6,057 bases of DNA, taken from contig DEWI01000015.1 in NCBI GenBank assembly GCA_002363575.1, positions 1-6,057 of the forward strand, in the 5' to 3' direction. This document shows, piece by piece, positions 1-5,817 of the stretch (position 1 is the stretch's first letter; every line of letters begins with the position of its first letter). The notes under the pieces were generated by a model. That model was not told the DNA's origin. It did no database searches and saw only the letters and a program-made list of their open reading frames with translations. The stretch comes from Verrucomicrobia bacterium UBA3214. GTDB lineage: Bacteria; Verrucomicrobiota; Kiritimatiellia; RFP12; UBA1067. The translations under genes were made by a program, and so were the position numbers.

Positions 1-720
1 CATATCGAAATGGCCGCCGCCTTCGCCCTCGCCGGCTTTGAGAGCATCGATGTCCATATGAGCGACTTGATCGCCGGGCGCGTCGATCTCGCCGATTTCC
101 GCGGCCTTGTCGCATGCGGCGGCTTTTCGTACGGCGATGTCCTCGGCGCCGGCTCCGGCTGGGCGCGCAGCATTCTCTACAACGACAGGCTGAAGAACAT
201 GTTCTCCATGTTCTTCCATCGCCCGGACACCTTCTCGCTCGGCGTCTGCAATGGCTGCCAGATGCTTTCCCAGCTAAAGGAAATCATTCCGGGCGCCGCC
301 AAGTGGCCGCGCTTCGTGCGCAATATTTCCGAGCAGTTCGAAGCGCGATACTCGTGCCTCGAAATCGAGCCTTCGCCGTCGATTTTCTTCACCGGCATGG
401 AAGGCTCGCGCCTCCCGGTGGCCGTCGCGCATGGCGAAGGCCGCGTCTGGACGGAAGGATGGACGCCGGGAATATGCGCCGCGCACTTTGTGGACGGCCG
501 CGGCAACGCCACCACGCGCTATCCGTTCAACCCGAACGGCTCGCTCGGTGGCCAGACCGCGTTTACTTCGGAAGACGGCCGCGCCACGATAATGATGCCG
601 CATCCGGAGCGCGGCTTCCGCTCTTGCCAGCTCTCCTACAATCCGGGAGTCTTCAAGGGCGAGGCCGGCCCGTGGCTGAGAATGTTCCAGAACGCATATT
701 CCTTCGCTACACGCTCGTAA
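1..720 (+). CDS. purL: Phosphoribosylformylglycinamidine (FGAM) synthase, C-terminal glutaminase part (5' end outside window)
   Basis: This is the end of FGAM synthase, the fourth step of de novo purine synthesis. The enzyme converts FGAR, glutamine and ATP to FGAM in the cytoplasm. Only the class I glutamine amidotransferase domain is visible: 239 codons, with the frame open through base 1, so the true start lies upstream. The ATG at 10 is internal. The text closely follows proteobacterial large-form PurL as I remember it: HMSDL, then [13 protein letters not shown], the nucleophile elbow GVCNGCQ (catalytic Cys codon at 247-249), WPRFVRN, AHGEGR, and the His/Glu of the triad in MMPHPER (His codon at 601-603). 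All triad residues are present and the domain runs to a normal end (TAA at 718-720). This indicates the single-chain PurL of about 1,300 residues rather than the PurQ/PurL/PurS type, although the synthase part is not in view. No clear T-rich terminator follows. Confidence 0.96.
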   Translation, partial: HIEMAAAFALAGFESIDVHMSDLIAGRVDLADFRGLVACGGFSYGDVLGAGSGWARSILYNDRLKNMFSMFFHRPDTFSLGVCNGCQMLSQLKEIIPGAAKWPRFVRNISEQFEARYSCLEIEPSPSIFFTGMEGSRLPVAVAHGEGRVWTEGWTPGICAAHFVDGRGNATTRYPFNPNGSLGGQTAFTSEDGRATIMMPHPERGFRSCQLSYNPGVFKGEAGPWLRMFQNAYSFATRS

Positions 721-786
721 TCCGCTTCGCTTCCTGACAGGAGTTGCAAGCTTTCGCAAAAGTTTCCGGCGCGTTCACAGTCATGC

Positions 787-795
787 TGGTATAAT
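787..795 (+). promoter_or_regulatory. Orphan extended -10 promoter, rightward
   Basis: TGG followed by TATAAT, then ATA, gives an extended -10 element with a perfect hexamer in a GC-rich surround. No good -35 hexamer lies 16-18 bases upstream, which is tolerated for extended -10 promoters. Transcription would start near 802. The same 12-base word (TGGTATAATATA) occurs at 2555-2566, in front of a real gene. No recognised gene lies directly downstream on this strand; the next annotated gene is the porin, read in the opposite direction. Confidence 0.5.
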
Positions 796-986
796 ATAGT
801 ATCGAGATATGCTTGCCGGCCGGCGGCAAGTCGGGAAACGGCGGCATTGCAAATGTTCGGTTTTGGCAGATTCGGGCGGCGCGCGCTGAAATCGCTGTTC
901 GATGGTCGCGGATATTGCGCGCCCGCCGCTTTCAAGTTTCCGCCATGCAACGCAACACGCAAACCGCGCTGCCTAGCGAGCGCTGC

Positions 987-1044
987 CAAAAAAGGGCAGC
1001 CTTGGACAGGATGTGCTGAAGCCCGCGCGAATCCTGTCCAAGGC
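987..1044 (-). terminator. Rho-independent-type terminator of the porin gene
   Basis: A perfect 14-bp inverted repeat (999-1012 with 1031-1044, 18-base loop) begins 8 bases past the porin stop codon. Read leftward, the stem is followed by five bases and then six T (complement of A at 988-993). A second, smaller hairpin (982-987 with 995-1000) encloses the T run and shares two bases with the large stem, so the two may be alternatives. The T run sits a little further from the stem than in a canonical terminator. Read rightward there is no T run, so it should work mainly for the leftward gene. Confidence 0.6.
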
Positions 1045-1052
1045 GTAGTGCG

Positions 1053-2447
1053 CTAGAAGCGCAGGTCGATTTGCCAGCGCACGAAATACGCCGGCTTGTC
1101 CGTCGCGAAGTAGTCGCCGGGATTGAAGAATTCGCCGAGCACGTGGCCGAAGATTTCGAAGCGCCCGCCTTTGTTCTTGTCGGCGATGAAAAGCGGGAAA
1201 TCGTAGCGCAGCTGCGTGAGGAAGCCTTTGTAGCGGCCATCGCCGCCGCCTACGCCGTCTTTCGTTTCCGCCCACATCGGGCCGGCCATGATTTGCGCGC
1301 GGTGGCGATACCCGAATTCCATGCCGAGCGTGTTCTTCAAGTTGATCTGGTTGGACCACCAGCCGCAGCCGTAGAGCGAGCCGAAGAGGAACATTTCGGA
1401 GTCATCGACGCCGCGATACCACATTGGATCCCACGCATGGCGCCCGTTGTCCTCGCTCGCGGCGTCCTTGTCGCCGCTCATGAACAGCACGCCGCCATTC
1501 CAGTATGGTTTGAAAGTGGAATCCGTAGCTTTCTTCCAATCCACTCCTGCATACGCCGCCCACGCGGCGAGAGTGTCGTCTTCGCCATTCTTGCCGACTT
1601 GCGACATGAGTTCGAGAGGCGTGGAGAATTCTTTCGTCCAGCGCGGCACGAGCTTCGCGCCTACGAGGTTGGTCTGGCGCCGCGCGTGCTTGACGCCGTC
1701 GCGGCGATACGCGGCCGTGTCTTTCTGGATCCAGAAAAGCTGGTAGTCCAGAAGTCCGATGGATGAATTCCAGATCGCGCCGAAGCCCCAATCGTCCATC
1801 TCTCTTTCGCTGCGCCCGTATCCCGTTTTCGAGAGGTGGCGGCTGCGGCGTGTGCCCCAGCGCAACTCGTCCTGGTCGGGATTGTAGAGCGCGAAGAGGT
1901 CGATCCAGCTCTTTTCATCGACGTGCAGCGCGAGCTTGATCATATCCGTATGCACCGTGGCGGAGCCGTCGCCCGGCGTGCCGTCCACGAAGATATGGTC
2001 CAGCCCGAAGAGCTTGTACATATCCTGCCGGCCGATGCGCAGATCGAGAAAGCCGTCGAATATCCCCTTGCCTTCGATGTAGAAATTGTCCAGTACCGCC
2101 TCGCAAGGCCACTCCTGGTTCTTGTTGCGCTGCACGAGCCCGTAGCGGAATTCGTCGCTGACGCGCGTGTAGATGCGCCAGTTTTCGCCCATCTTCAATT
2201 CCATCCAGACGTCCGGGCGGAAGCGGAACTGGTTCTTCGTCTTTCCGCGATAGACGCCCGGTCTGCCGAGGACGCCGCCAGACGCCTGCGGCGCGTTGTG
2301 CACTATTTCCTGCCGGATGCGGACGTCCGCGCCGGCGTTGAAGCGTATCGGGCTTGGCGCGTCCAGCGCTTCCGCTTCCTGGGGGATTTCCGCGGCGTAT
2401 AGCGCAGCCGCGCAAGCTGCCGCCGCCGATGCGATAGCGGTCTTCAT
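1053..2447 (-). CDS. Outer-membrane beta-barrel porin, alginate-export-like family
   Basis: Predicted 464-residue outer-membrane protein, probably a channel for anionic sugars, oligosaccharides or other small solutes. The start at 2445-2447 is chosen because GGAG (2457-2460) lies 9 bases upstream and the protein then opens with a clean signal peptide (Lys2, Ala-rich core to about residue 18, cut near ALYA/AEIP). In-frame ATGs at 2460-2462 and 2469-2471 lack such a site. The mature chain is rich in Trp, Tyr and alternating polar/hydrophobic strands and ends WQIDLRF, the terminal aromatic signature recognised by the BAM machinery. Family clues are an R-x-R-rich first strand (residues 42-46), LRIGRQDM (136-143), and SGDKD followed by a D-P-x-W/Y stretch (324-344), resembling proteins annotated as alginate export (AlgE-like). 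Length fits that family. The substrate is inference: no alginate or other polysaccharide genes are nearby. It has its own promoter and terminator, so it is probably monocistronic. Confidence 0.75.
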   Translation of the reverse strand: MKTAIASAAAACAAALYAAEIPQEAEALDAPSPIRFNAGADVRIRQEIVHNAPQASGGVLGRPGVYRGKTKNQFRFRPDVWMELKMGENWRIYTRVSDEFRYGLVQRNKNQEWPCEAVLDNFYIEGKGIFDGFLDLRIGRQDMYKLFGLDHIFVDGTPGDGSATVHTDMIKLALHVDEKSWIDLFALYNPDQDELRWGTRRSRHLSKTGYGRSEREMDDWGFGAIWNSSIGLLDYQLFWIQKDTAAYRRDGVKHARRQTNLVGAKLVPRWTKEFSTPLELMSQVGKNGEDDTLAAWAAYAGVDWKKATDSTFKPYWNGGVLFMSGDKDAASEDNGRHAWDPMWYRGVDDSEMFLFGSLYGCGWWSNQINLKNTLGMEFGYRHRAQIMAGPMWAETKDGVGGGDGRYKGFLTQLRYDFPLFIADKNKGGRFEIFGHVLGEFFNPGDYFATDKPAYFVRWQIDLRF

Positions 2448-2456
2448 TTGTTTTAT

Positions 2457-2460
2457 CTCC
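2457..2460 (-). promoter_or_regulatory. Ribosome binding site that decides the porin start
   Basis: GGAG on the minus strand with a 9-base A-rich spacer before the ATG at 2447. It overlaps the alternative in-frame ATG at 2460-2462, which argues against that upstream start. Confidence 0.6.
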
Positions 2461-2503
2461 ATGTTTTGCATTTGGGATGCCGGAATGGGTTTGCCGGGTG
2501 GAT

Positions 2504-2512
2504 ATTATAGCA
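2504..2512 (-). promoter_or_regulatory. Extended -10 promoter of the porin gene
   Basis: Read leftward, six T are followed by GC and TATAATATC, which gives TGC-TATAAT, an extended -10 element. The start of transcription would fall near 2497, leaving a leader of about 50 bases that contains the GGAG site. There is no recognisable -35 hexamer. It matches the shape of the two rightward promoters in this window (TGn-TATAATAT). Confidence 0.6.
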
Positions 2513-2524
2513 AAAAACCGCCAG

Positions 2525-2548
2525 GCACGCCGCAGGGACGCGGCATGC
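2525..2548. repeat. Inverted repeat between two divergent promoters
   Basis: Arms 2525-2533 and 2540-2548 (9 bp, one pair that is G-U on the minus strand and C-A on the plus strand) flank a 6-base loop. It lies between the leftward -10 (2504-2509) and the rightward -10 (2558-2563). Read leftward it is followed by seven bases and six T (2517-2512), so it could act as a weak terminator for RNA arriving from the right. As DNA it could be an operator controlling both genes. Which role is real cannot be told from sequence. Confidence 0.4.
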
Positions 2549-2554
2549 AAAATA

Positions 2555-2563
2555 TGGTATAAT
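2555..2563 (+). promoter_or_regulatory. Extended -10 promoter almost touching the start codon at 2571
   Basis: TGG-TATAAT followed by ATA, with a perfect -10 hexamer at 2558-2563. Only seven bases separate the hexamer from the ATG at 2571, so transcription should begin at or within a base or two of the start codon. That implies a leaderless or nearly leaderless mRNA, in line with the lack of any Shine-Dalgarno sequence. No -35 match is visible. Confidence 0.6.
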
Positions 2564-2570
2564 ATATTGC

Positions 2571-3371
2571 ATGAAGCAGAGCATAGCGTTTGCGGCCATT
2601 GCGATGGCGGCTTTGATGGCGTTCGGCGAGAAGCAGCCGCTGGAGCGCTATCAGTCGATTATCGACAGGATGCCGTTCGGCGTGCCGCCGCCGGGCTTCG
2701 ACCCGACGCGCGATCCATCCGAAGTCGCCAAGGACGCCGGCGCCGAGGCGGCGGCCGCCGCGCAACTCACCGAAGAGCAGCAGGAGATCCAGCGCGCCGT
2801 GCGCTTCAGCGTATTGAATATGGATGAAGGCGGCGTGGTGCATGTCGGCTTTTCGGATATCAGCGACCCCAAGGCGCCGCGCCACTTCTATATGACCGTT
2901 GGCGAAGAGCGCTACGGCTGGACCGTCAAGGAGGCGGACGCCAACGAGAAATCCATGCTCGTCGTAAAGGATGGCGTGGAAGTCCGCCTGAAACTCGGCG
3001 AGGATTCCGGAAGCGACGCGAAGTCGATCGCGGCGGCGCGCTCTGCGTCGGCAGGCGCGCGCGGGCGTTCCGAACTGCTCGCGCGCGGCGACGGCGAAAC
3101 GAATTTCGTTTCGCCCAAGGGGCGGCGCGAAAAGCGCCTTGCCGAAGAAGCCGCCGCGCGCGAAGCCGCGCGCAAGCGCGAGGAAGACCGCAAGCGCGAA
3201 GCCGCCGAACGCGAACAGCGCGAGGCGGAGGAGCGCGCGCAGCGCGAAGCGGAGCGCAACGAGCAGCGCGCCGAGTTGAATGCTTTGCAGGAGGAGTTGC
3301 GGCGCCAGCGCGAGGAAATGCAGAATATCCAGCGCCAGGAAGCCGACGCCGCCGCCGTGCAGGAGGAATAG
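2571..3371 (+). CDS. Secreted or periplasmic protein with a small beta-rich domain and a long charged helical tail
   Basis: 266 residues; I do not recognise a named gene. Residues 1 to about 19 look like a signal peptide (Lys2, then an Ala/Ile/Met core ending near AFG/EK), so export is likely. A proline-rich segment RMPFGVPPPGFDP (33-45) and an Ala-rich linker follow. Residues 76-144 look like a small beta domain (VRFSVLNM, VVHVGF, HFYMTVG, GWTVKE, MLVVKDGVEVRL). This pattern resembles the periplasmic domains of GspC/PilP-type secretion or pilus proteins, a weak analogy only. Residues 184-233 are almost all Arg, Glu, Ala and Lys and suit a charged single helix. Residues 236-253 have Leu/Met/Ile at heptad spacing, suggesting a short coiled coil that could mediate oligomerisation. 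The start at 2571 is fixed by the signal peptide and the promoter seven bases upstream. It heads a possible unit with the acyltransferase and dnaB. A structural or scaffold role in the envelope is inference. Confidence 0.75.
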   Translation: MKQSIAFAAIAMAALMAFGEKQPLERYQSIIDRMPFGVPPPGFDPTRDPSEVAKDAGAEAAAAAQLTEEQQEIQRAVRFSVLNMDEGGVVHVGFSDISDPKAPRHFYMTVGEERYGWTVKEADANEKSMLVVKDGVEVRLKLGEDSGSDAKSIAAARSASAGARGRSELLARGDGETNFVSPKGRREKRLAEEAAAREAARKREEDRKREAAEREQREAEERAQREAERNEQRAELNALQEELRRQREEMQNIQRQEADAAAVQEE

Positions 3372-3428
3372 CCGCGCGCGAGATTCCCGCGAAGGGCCGG
3401 CGCGGCCGCGAATCCATACGCAAGGCTT

Positions 3429-3432
3429 GGAG
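3429..3432 (+). promoter_or_regulatory. Ribosome binding site that decides the acyltransferase start
   Basis: GGAG six bases before the ATG at 3439. The reading frame stays open upstream to about 3280, but that stretch overlaps the preceding gene in another frame and has no such site, so the start at 3439 is preferred. Confidence 0.65.
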
Positions 3433-3438
3433 ATTGCA

Positions 3439-4278
3439 ATGAAGACAACGACATTGGAGATGTTCCGCGAGGAATTGCGCGCGACCGGCGCGTATGCGAC
3501 GGCGCCGGAGCGCCGCGCGCCTTCGCGGGCGAAGAACGGCGCGTTCACTACGCTGCGCTTCTCGCTTGGCGTGGCGCGCGTCTTCCCGCTTTGCGCGCTC
3601 AACGAGCCTCTCGGACTGCTGAATACGGAGAAGTGGGCGCGCTTCTGCTTTTCCACCGTGCAGACGGCCGAGCGCCTTGGCATGAACGTCCTTTTCGAGG
3701 GCTGGGAAAACCGCGCCGCCGTAGATGGCCCGGTCATGTATCTCTGCAATCACATGTCGACGGTCGAGACGATACTGCTGCCGCCGGCGCTCTTGATGTA
3801 CGGGCCTTTCAATGTCGTCGTGAAGCAGTCGCTTTCGCATTTGCCGTTTCTGGAGAAGGCCGCCAGCCACATGGGGCTTGTGCCGGTCGCGCGCAAGTCT
3901 CCGAAGGAAGACCTCGTGAACATGCTTAGAATCGGCACCGAGCGCATAGCCGCAGGGAATTCCTTCCTGATTTTCCCGCAAGGCAGCCGCGAGGCGGTGT
4001 TCAGCCGCAAATTGTATTCTTCGATAGGCGCGAAACTCGCCGAGCGCGCCGGCGTCCCGGTAGTCCCCCTCGTCGTGGATACGCGCTGCCAGCCGGTGCG
4101 CTCCAAAGGCGTCTTGAAGCACGTTTTCAAGGATTTCGGCCCGGTGGATACGTCTTTCGACATACGCTGCGCGTGCGGCCCGGCGATCCCGTGCGCGAAG
4201 GCGCGCACCATGCACGAAGCCGCCTTCGACTGGATGGCGACGAAGCTGGAATCCTGGGGGCTGCCGGTCGAGAGATAA
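3439..4278 (+). CDS. PlsC-type 1-acylglycerol-3-phosphate (lysophospholipid) acyltransferase
   Basis: 279-residue member of the PlsC/LPLAT fold, expected at the inner face of the cytoplasmic membrane. It would transfer an acyl chain to a lysophospholipid, typically lysophosphatidic acid to phosphatidic acid. Motif I is CNHMSTVE (residues 103-110), giving H-x4-E with His105 and Glu110 rather than the classic H-x4-D. Motif III is FPQGSR (179-184) in place of FPEGTR. VPVVPLVVD (207-214) matches the motif IV region. To my knowledge a subfamily with NHMSTLET and FPQ motifs exists, so this looks like an intact variant, not a decayed enzyme. About 80 residues precede the core; residues 36-52 (FTTLRF to FPLCA) may be a membrane-associated helix. 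It lies 67 bases after the secreted-protein gene and 42 bases before dnaB on the same strand, so cotranscription is plausible. The exact acyl acceptor is not determinable, so I give no plsC symbol. Confidence 0.85.
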   Translation: MKTTTLEMFREELRATGAYATAPERRAPSRAKNGAFTTLRFSLGVARVFPLCALNEPLGLLNTEKWARFCFSTVQTAERLGMNVLFEGWENRAAVDGPVMYLCNHMSTVETILLPPALLMYGPFNVVVKQSLSHLPFLEKAASHMGLVPVARKSPKEDLVNMLRIGTERIAAGNSFLIFPQGSREAVFSRKLYSSIGAKLAERAGVPVVPLVVDTRCQPVRSKGVLKHVFKDFGPVDTSFDIRCACGPAIPCAKARTMHEAAFDWMATKLESWGLPVER

Positions 4279-4301
4279 GCCGCGCGCCGGCATCTCCGAT
4301 C

Positions 4302-4307
4302 TACAAT
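4302..4307 (+). promoter_or_regulatory. Possible -10 element ahead of dnaB
   Basis: TACAAT differs from the consensus by one base and ends 13 bases before the dnaB ATG. It lacks the TG extension and has no clear -35. If used, the mRNA leader would be only about six bases. Read-through from upstream is an equally good explanation for dnaB expression. Confidence 0.25.
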
Positions 4308-4320
4308 CGCGAAGCAAACA

Positions 4321-5817
4321 ATGGCTGAAGCAAATATGACGCCGCCGCATGACAGCGAGGCCGAGCGCGCAGTCCTTGGCGCCGTCCTCGCCGATTCCGT
4401 CGTCGAAGAAGGCGGCAGGGTCCTGGATCTCTGCCTGACGAACGCGCTCACGGGAGATGCGTTTTTCGATCCGCGCAACCGCAAGATTTTCGAGACGATG
4501 GTCGATATGTCGCGGCACGCGAAGCCTTGCGACCTCGTATCGCTCTATTCCGAGCTGGAGAGCAAGGGCGCCGCGGATGCCGCCGGAGGTTTCGTGTATC
4601 TCCAGGGACTCGTGGCGGCGACGACGACGACGGCGCACGCCGAGCATTACATCGCCATCGTCCGCGACAAGCACCTGCGGCGCACCATGATCGCGCGCGC
4701 CACGAAGACGATCTCGAATTGCTACGACACCGAGGGGCACCCCGATCCGCAGGCCATCCTCGGCGAAGCCGAGAAAAGCTTCCTCGAAATCGGCACGACG
4801 TCCTCATCGACGATGGACTGGCGCTCCGCGCTCCAGCTCAGCTTCAACCGCCTGAACGAGATGTTCGAGACGGACGGCAAGAAGCTCGAAGGCCTTTCCA
4901 CCGGATTGACGCATCTCGATGAAAAGCTCCTGGGCCTCAAGCCGGGCGAAATGATCGTCATCGCCGCCCGCCCGTCCGTGGGCAAGACGTCCCTCGCGAT
5001 GAATATCGCCGAGTGCGCCGCGTTGGGCCGCGATCTCAACAACGTGCCCGTCAAATCCGATGGCGGCAAACGCCATCCTGTGATGATATTCTCGCTCGAA
5101 ATGCCCGTCGAGGCGCTCACCAAACGCATGATCGCCGGCCGCGCCCACGTCAATACGTGGCGCTTGAGCCGCAATCTCTGCGTCAAGGCCGAGAAGCAGA
5201 CGCTGACGAGCAATCTCTTCGTCGCCTACGACGAGCTGAAGGACGCGCCGATATACGTCGATGACACCGCAGGCCTGGATATCATGGATCTTCGCGCGCG
5301 CGCCCGCCGCGCGAAGAAGGCCTACGGGATAGAGTTGATCGTCATAGACTACCTCCAGCTTTGCAAATGCACGGAGAAGGCGCGCCAGAGCCGCGTTATC
5401 GAAGTAAGCGAAATCTCCCAGCAGATCAAGGCGATGGCCAAGGAGCTGAAAATCCCCGTCGTCGTGCTTTCGCAGCTTTCGCGCGCCAACGAGCAGCGCG
5501 GCGACAAGCAGGAACGCCCGAAGCTTTCCGACTTGCGCGATTCCGGTGCGATCGAGCAGGATGCCGATGTCGTGTTTCTCCTGCGCCGCCCCTCGCGAAC
5601 GCCTTCCGACAAGGAAGCCGACGACAAGACGCTCGCCATTATTGACGTCGCGAAAAACCGCAATGGTGAAATCGGCGAAGTGCGCGTAAACTTCTTCAGC
5701 GAATTCGTGCGCTTCGGAGATCGCGAAATCGAGCGCAAGAACGTCGATGATTTCCAGTCGAGCGAGCCGGAGCCGGCCTCCGCCCCGCTGCCCGTCAATG
5801 GCGATCCGTTCCTTTGA
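4321..5817 (+). CDS. dnaB: Replicative DNA helicase DnaB
   Basis: 498-residue hexameric 5'-3' helicase that unwinds DNA at the replication fork and recruits primase. The N-terminal collar domain covers about residues 8-110 (PPHDSEAERAVLGAVL, FFDPRNRKIF, AEHYIAIVRDKHLRR). A linker follows, then the RecA-type motor: GLSTGLTHLD (191-200), LKPGEMIVIAARPSVGKTS with Walker A at 216-224, FSLEMP (257-262), Walker B LIVIDYLQL (339-347), VVLSQLSR (381-388), LRDSGAIEQDADVV (405-418) and KNRNGEIG (445-452), the usual arginine-finger region. All key residues are present and there is no intein. Between Walker A and FSLEMP there are some residues more than in textbook DnaB (about 235-252, LGRDLNNVPVKSDGGKRH). 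The tail after about 475 is acidic and Pro/Ser-rich and ends GDPFL. ATG 4321 is the first in-frame ATG; MAEANM offers a second at 4336. Neither has a clear Shine-Dalgarno. Confidence 0.96.
   Translation: MAEANMTPPHDSEAERAVLGAVLADSVVEEGGRVLDLCLTNALTGDAFFDPRNRKIFETMVDMSRHAKPCDLVSLYSELESKGAADAAGGFVYLQGLVAATTTTAHAEHYIAIVRDKHLRRTMIARATKTISNCYDTEGHPDPQAILGEAEKSFLEIGTTSSSTMDWRSALQLSFNRLNEMFETDGKKLEGLSTGLTHLDEKLLGLKPGEMIVIAARPSVGKTSLAMNIAECAALGRDLNNVPVKSDGGKRHPVMIFSLEMPVEALTKRMIAGRAHVNTWRLSRNLCVKAEKQTLTSNLFVAYDELKDAPIYVDDTAGLDIMDLRARARRAKKAYGIELIVIDYLQLCKCTEKARQSRVIEVSEISQQIKAMAKELKIPVVVLSQLSRANEQRGDKQERPKLSDLRDSGAIEQDADVVFLLRRPSRTPSDKEADDKTLAIIDVAKNRNGEIGEVRVNFFSEFVRFGDREIERKNVDDFQSSEPEPASAPLPVNGDPFL

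Larger units (their letters stand above)
721..1052. other. 332-base intergenic region between purL and the convergent porin gene
   Basis: No protein gene here is supportable. From left to right it holds an imperfect palindrome around AAGCTT (744-759), an extended -10 promoter pointing right (787-795), and a 7-bp hairpin just after the expected transcription start (arms 812-818 and 824-830). A GC-rich stem follows (876-886 with 917-929, two bulged bases, 30-base loop). Last come the overlapping hairpins at 982-1000 and 999-1044 that form the porin terminator. Two short rightward frames exist, at 809-889 (26 codons, very basic) and 853-1056 (67 codons). Neither has a ribosome binding site or a recognisable family, and the second runs through the terminator stem. 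A small RNA starting near 802 is possible but unproven. Confidence 0.6.

Noticed and set aside
721..1052. tRNA, tmRNA, SRP RNA or RNase P RNA in the purL-porin gap
   Set aside because: None of the diagnostic sequences (T-loop with CCA-type acceptor stem, SRP tetraloop core, RNase P signature) was found by eye.
853..1056. 67-codon frame downstream of the orphan promoter
   Set aside because: No ribosome site, no family resemblance, and its 3' third is the terminator stem of the porin gene, so its coding potential looks accidental.
1071..1766. Open plus-strand frame of 231 codons inside the porin gene
   Set aside because: It is antisense to the porin, which has a signal peptide, ribosome site, promoter and terminator. 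The frame has none of these.
2448..2471. Eight-residue longer start for the porin (ATG at 2469-2471)
   Set aside because: No Shine-Dalgarno precedes it, and the extension would place MQNMEIKQ ahead of a signal peptide that is already complete when started at 2447.
3120..3300. Apparent DNA repeat of GCGAAGC-like units
   Set aside because: No fixed period or exact tandem unit; it follows from Arg/Glu/Ala codons of the charged helix.
3280..3438. Upstream extension of the acyltransferase frame
   Set aside because: It overlaps the end of the secreted-protein gene in another frame, gives a Cys/Arg/Pro-rich stretch unlike the family, and the GGAG-ATG pair at 3429-3441 is a better start.
2505..3749. 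Open minus-strand frame of 414 codons
   Set aside because: It covers the divergent promoter region and two plus-strand genes; its Arg/Ala/Leu-rich middle is simply the complement of the charged helix coding region.
2926..4740. Long open frame on the minus strand (604 codons) across the rightward trio
   Set aside because: It is antisense to three well-supported genes, its translation is Arg/Ala/His-rich with no recognisable motif, and such frames are expected opposite GC-rich coding sequence.
4966..5100. Possible intein or other insertion in dnaB near the Walker A motif
   Set aside because: Walker A is continuous and no splicing motifs occur; only a short loop of extra residues is present before FSLEMP.
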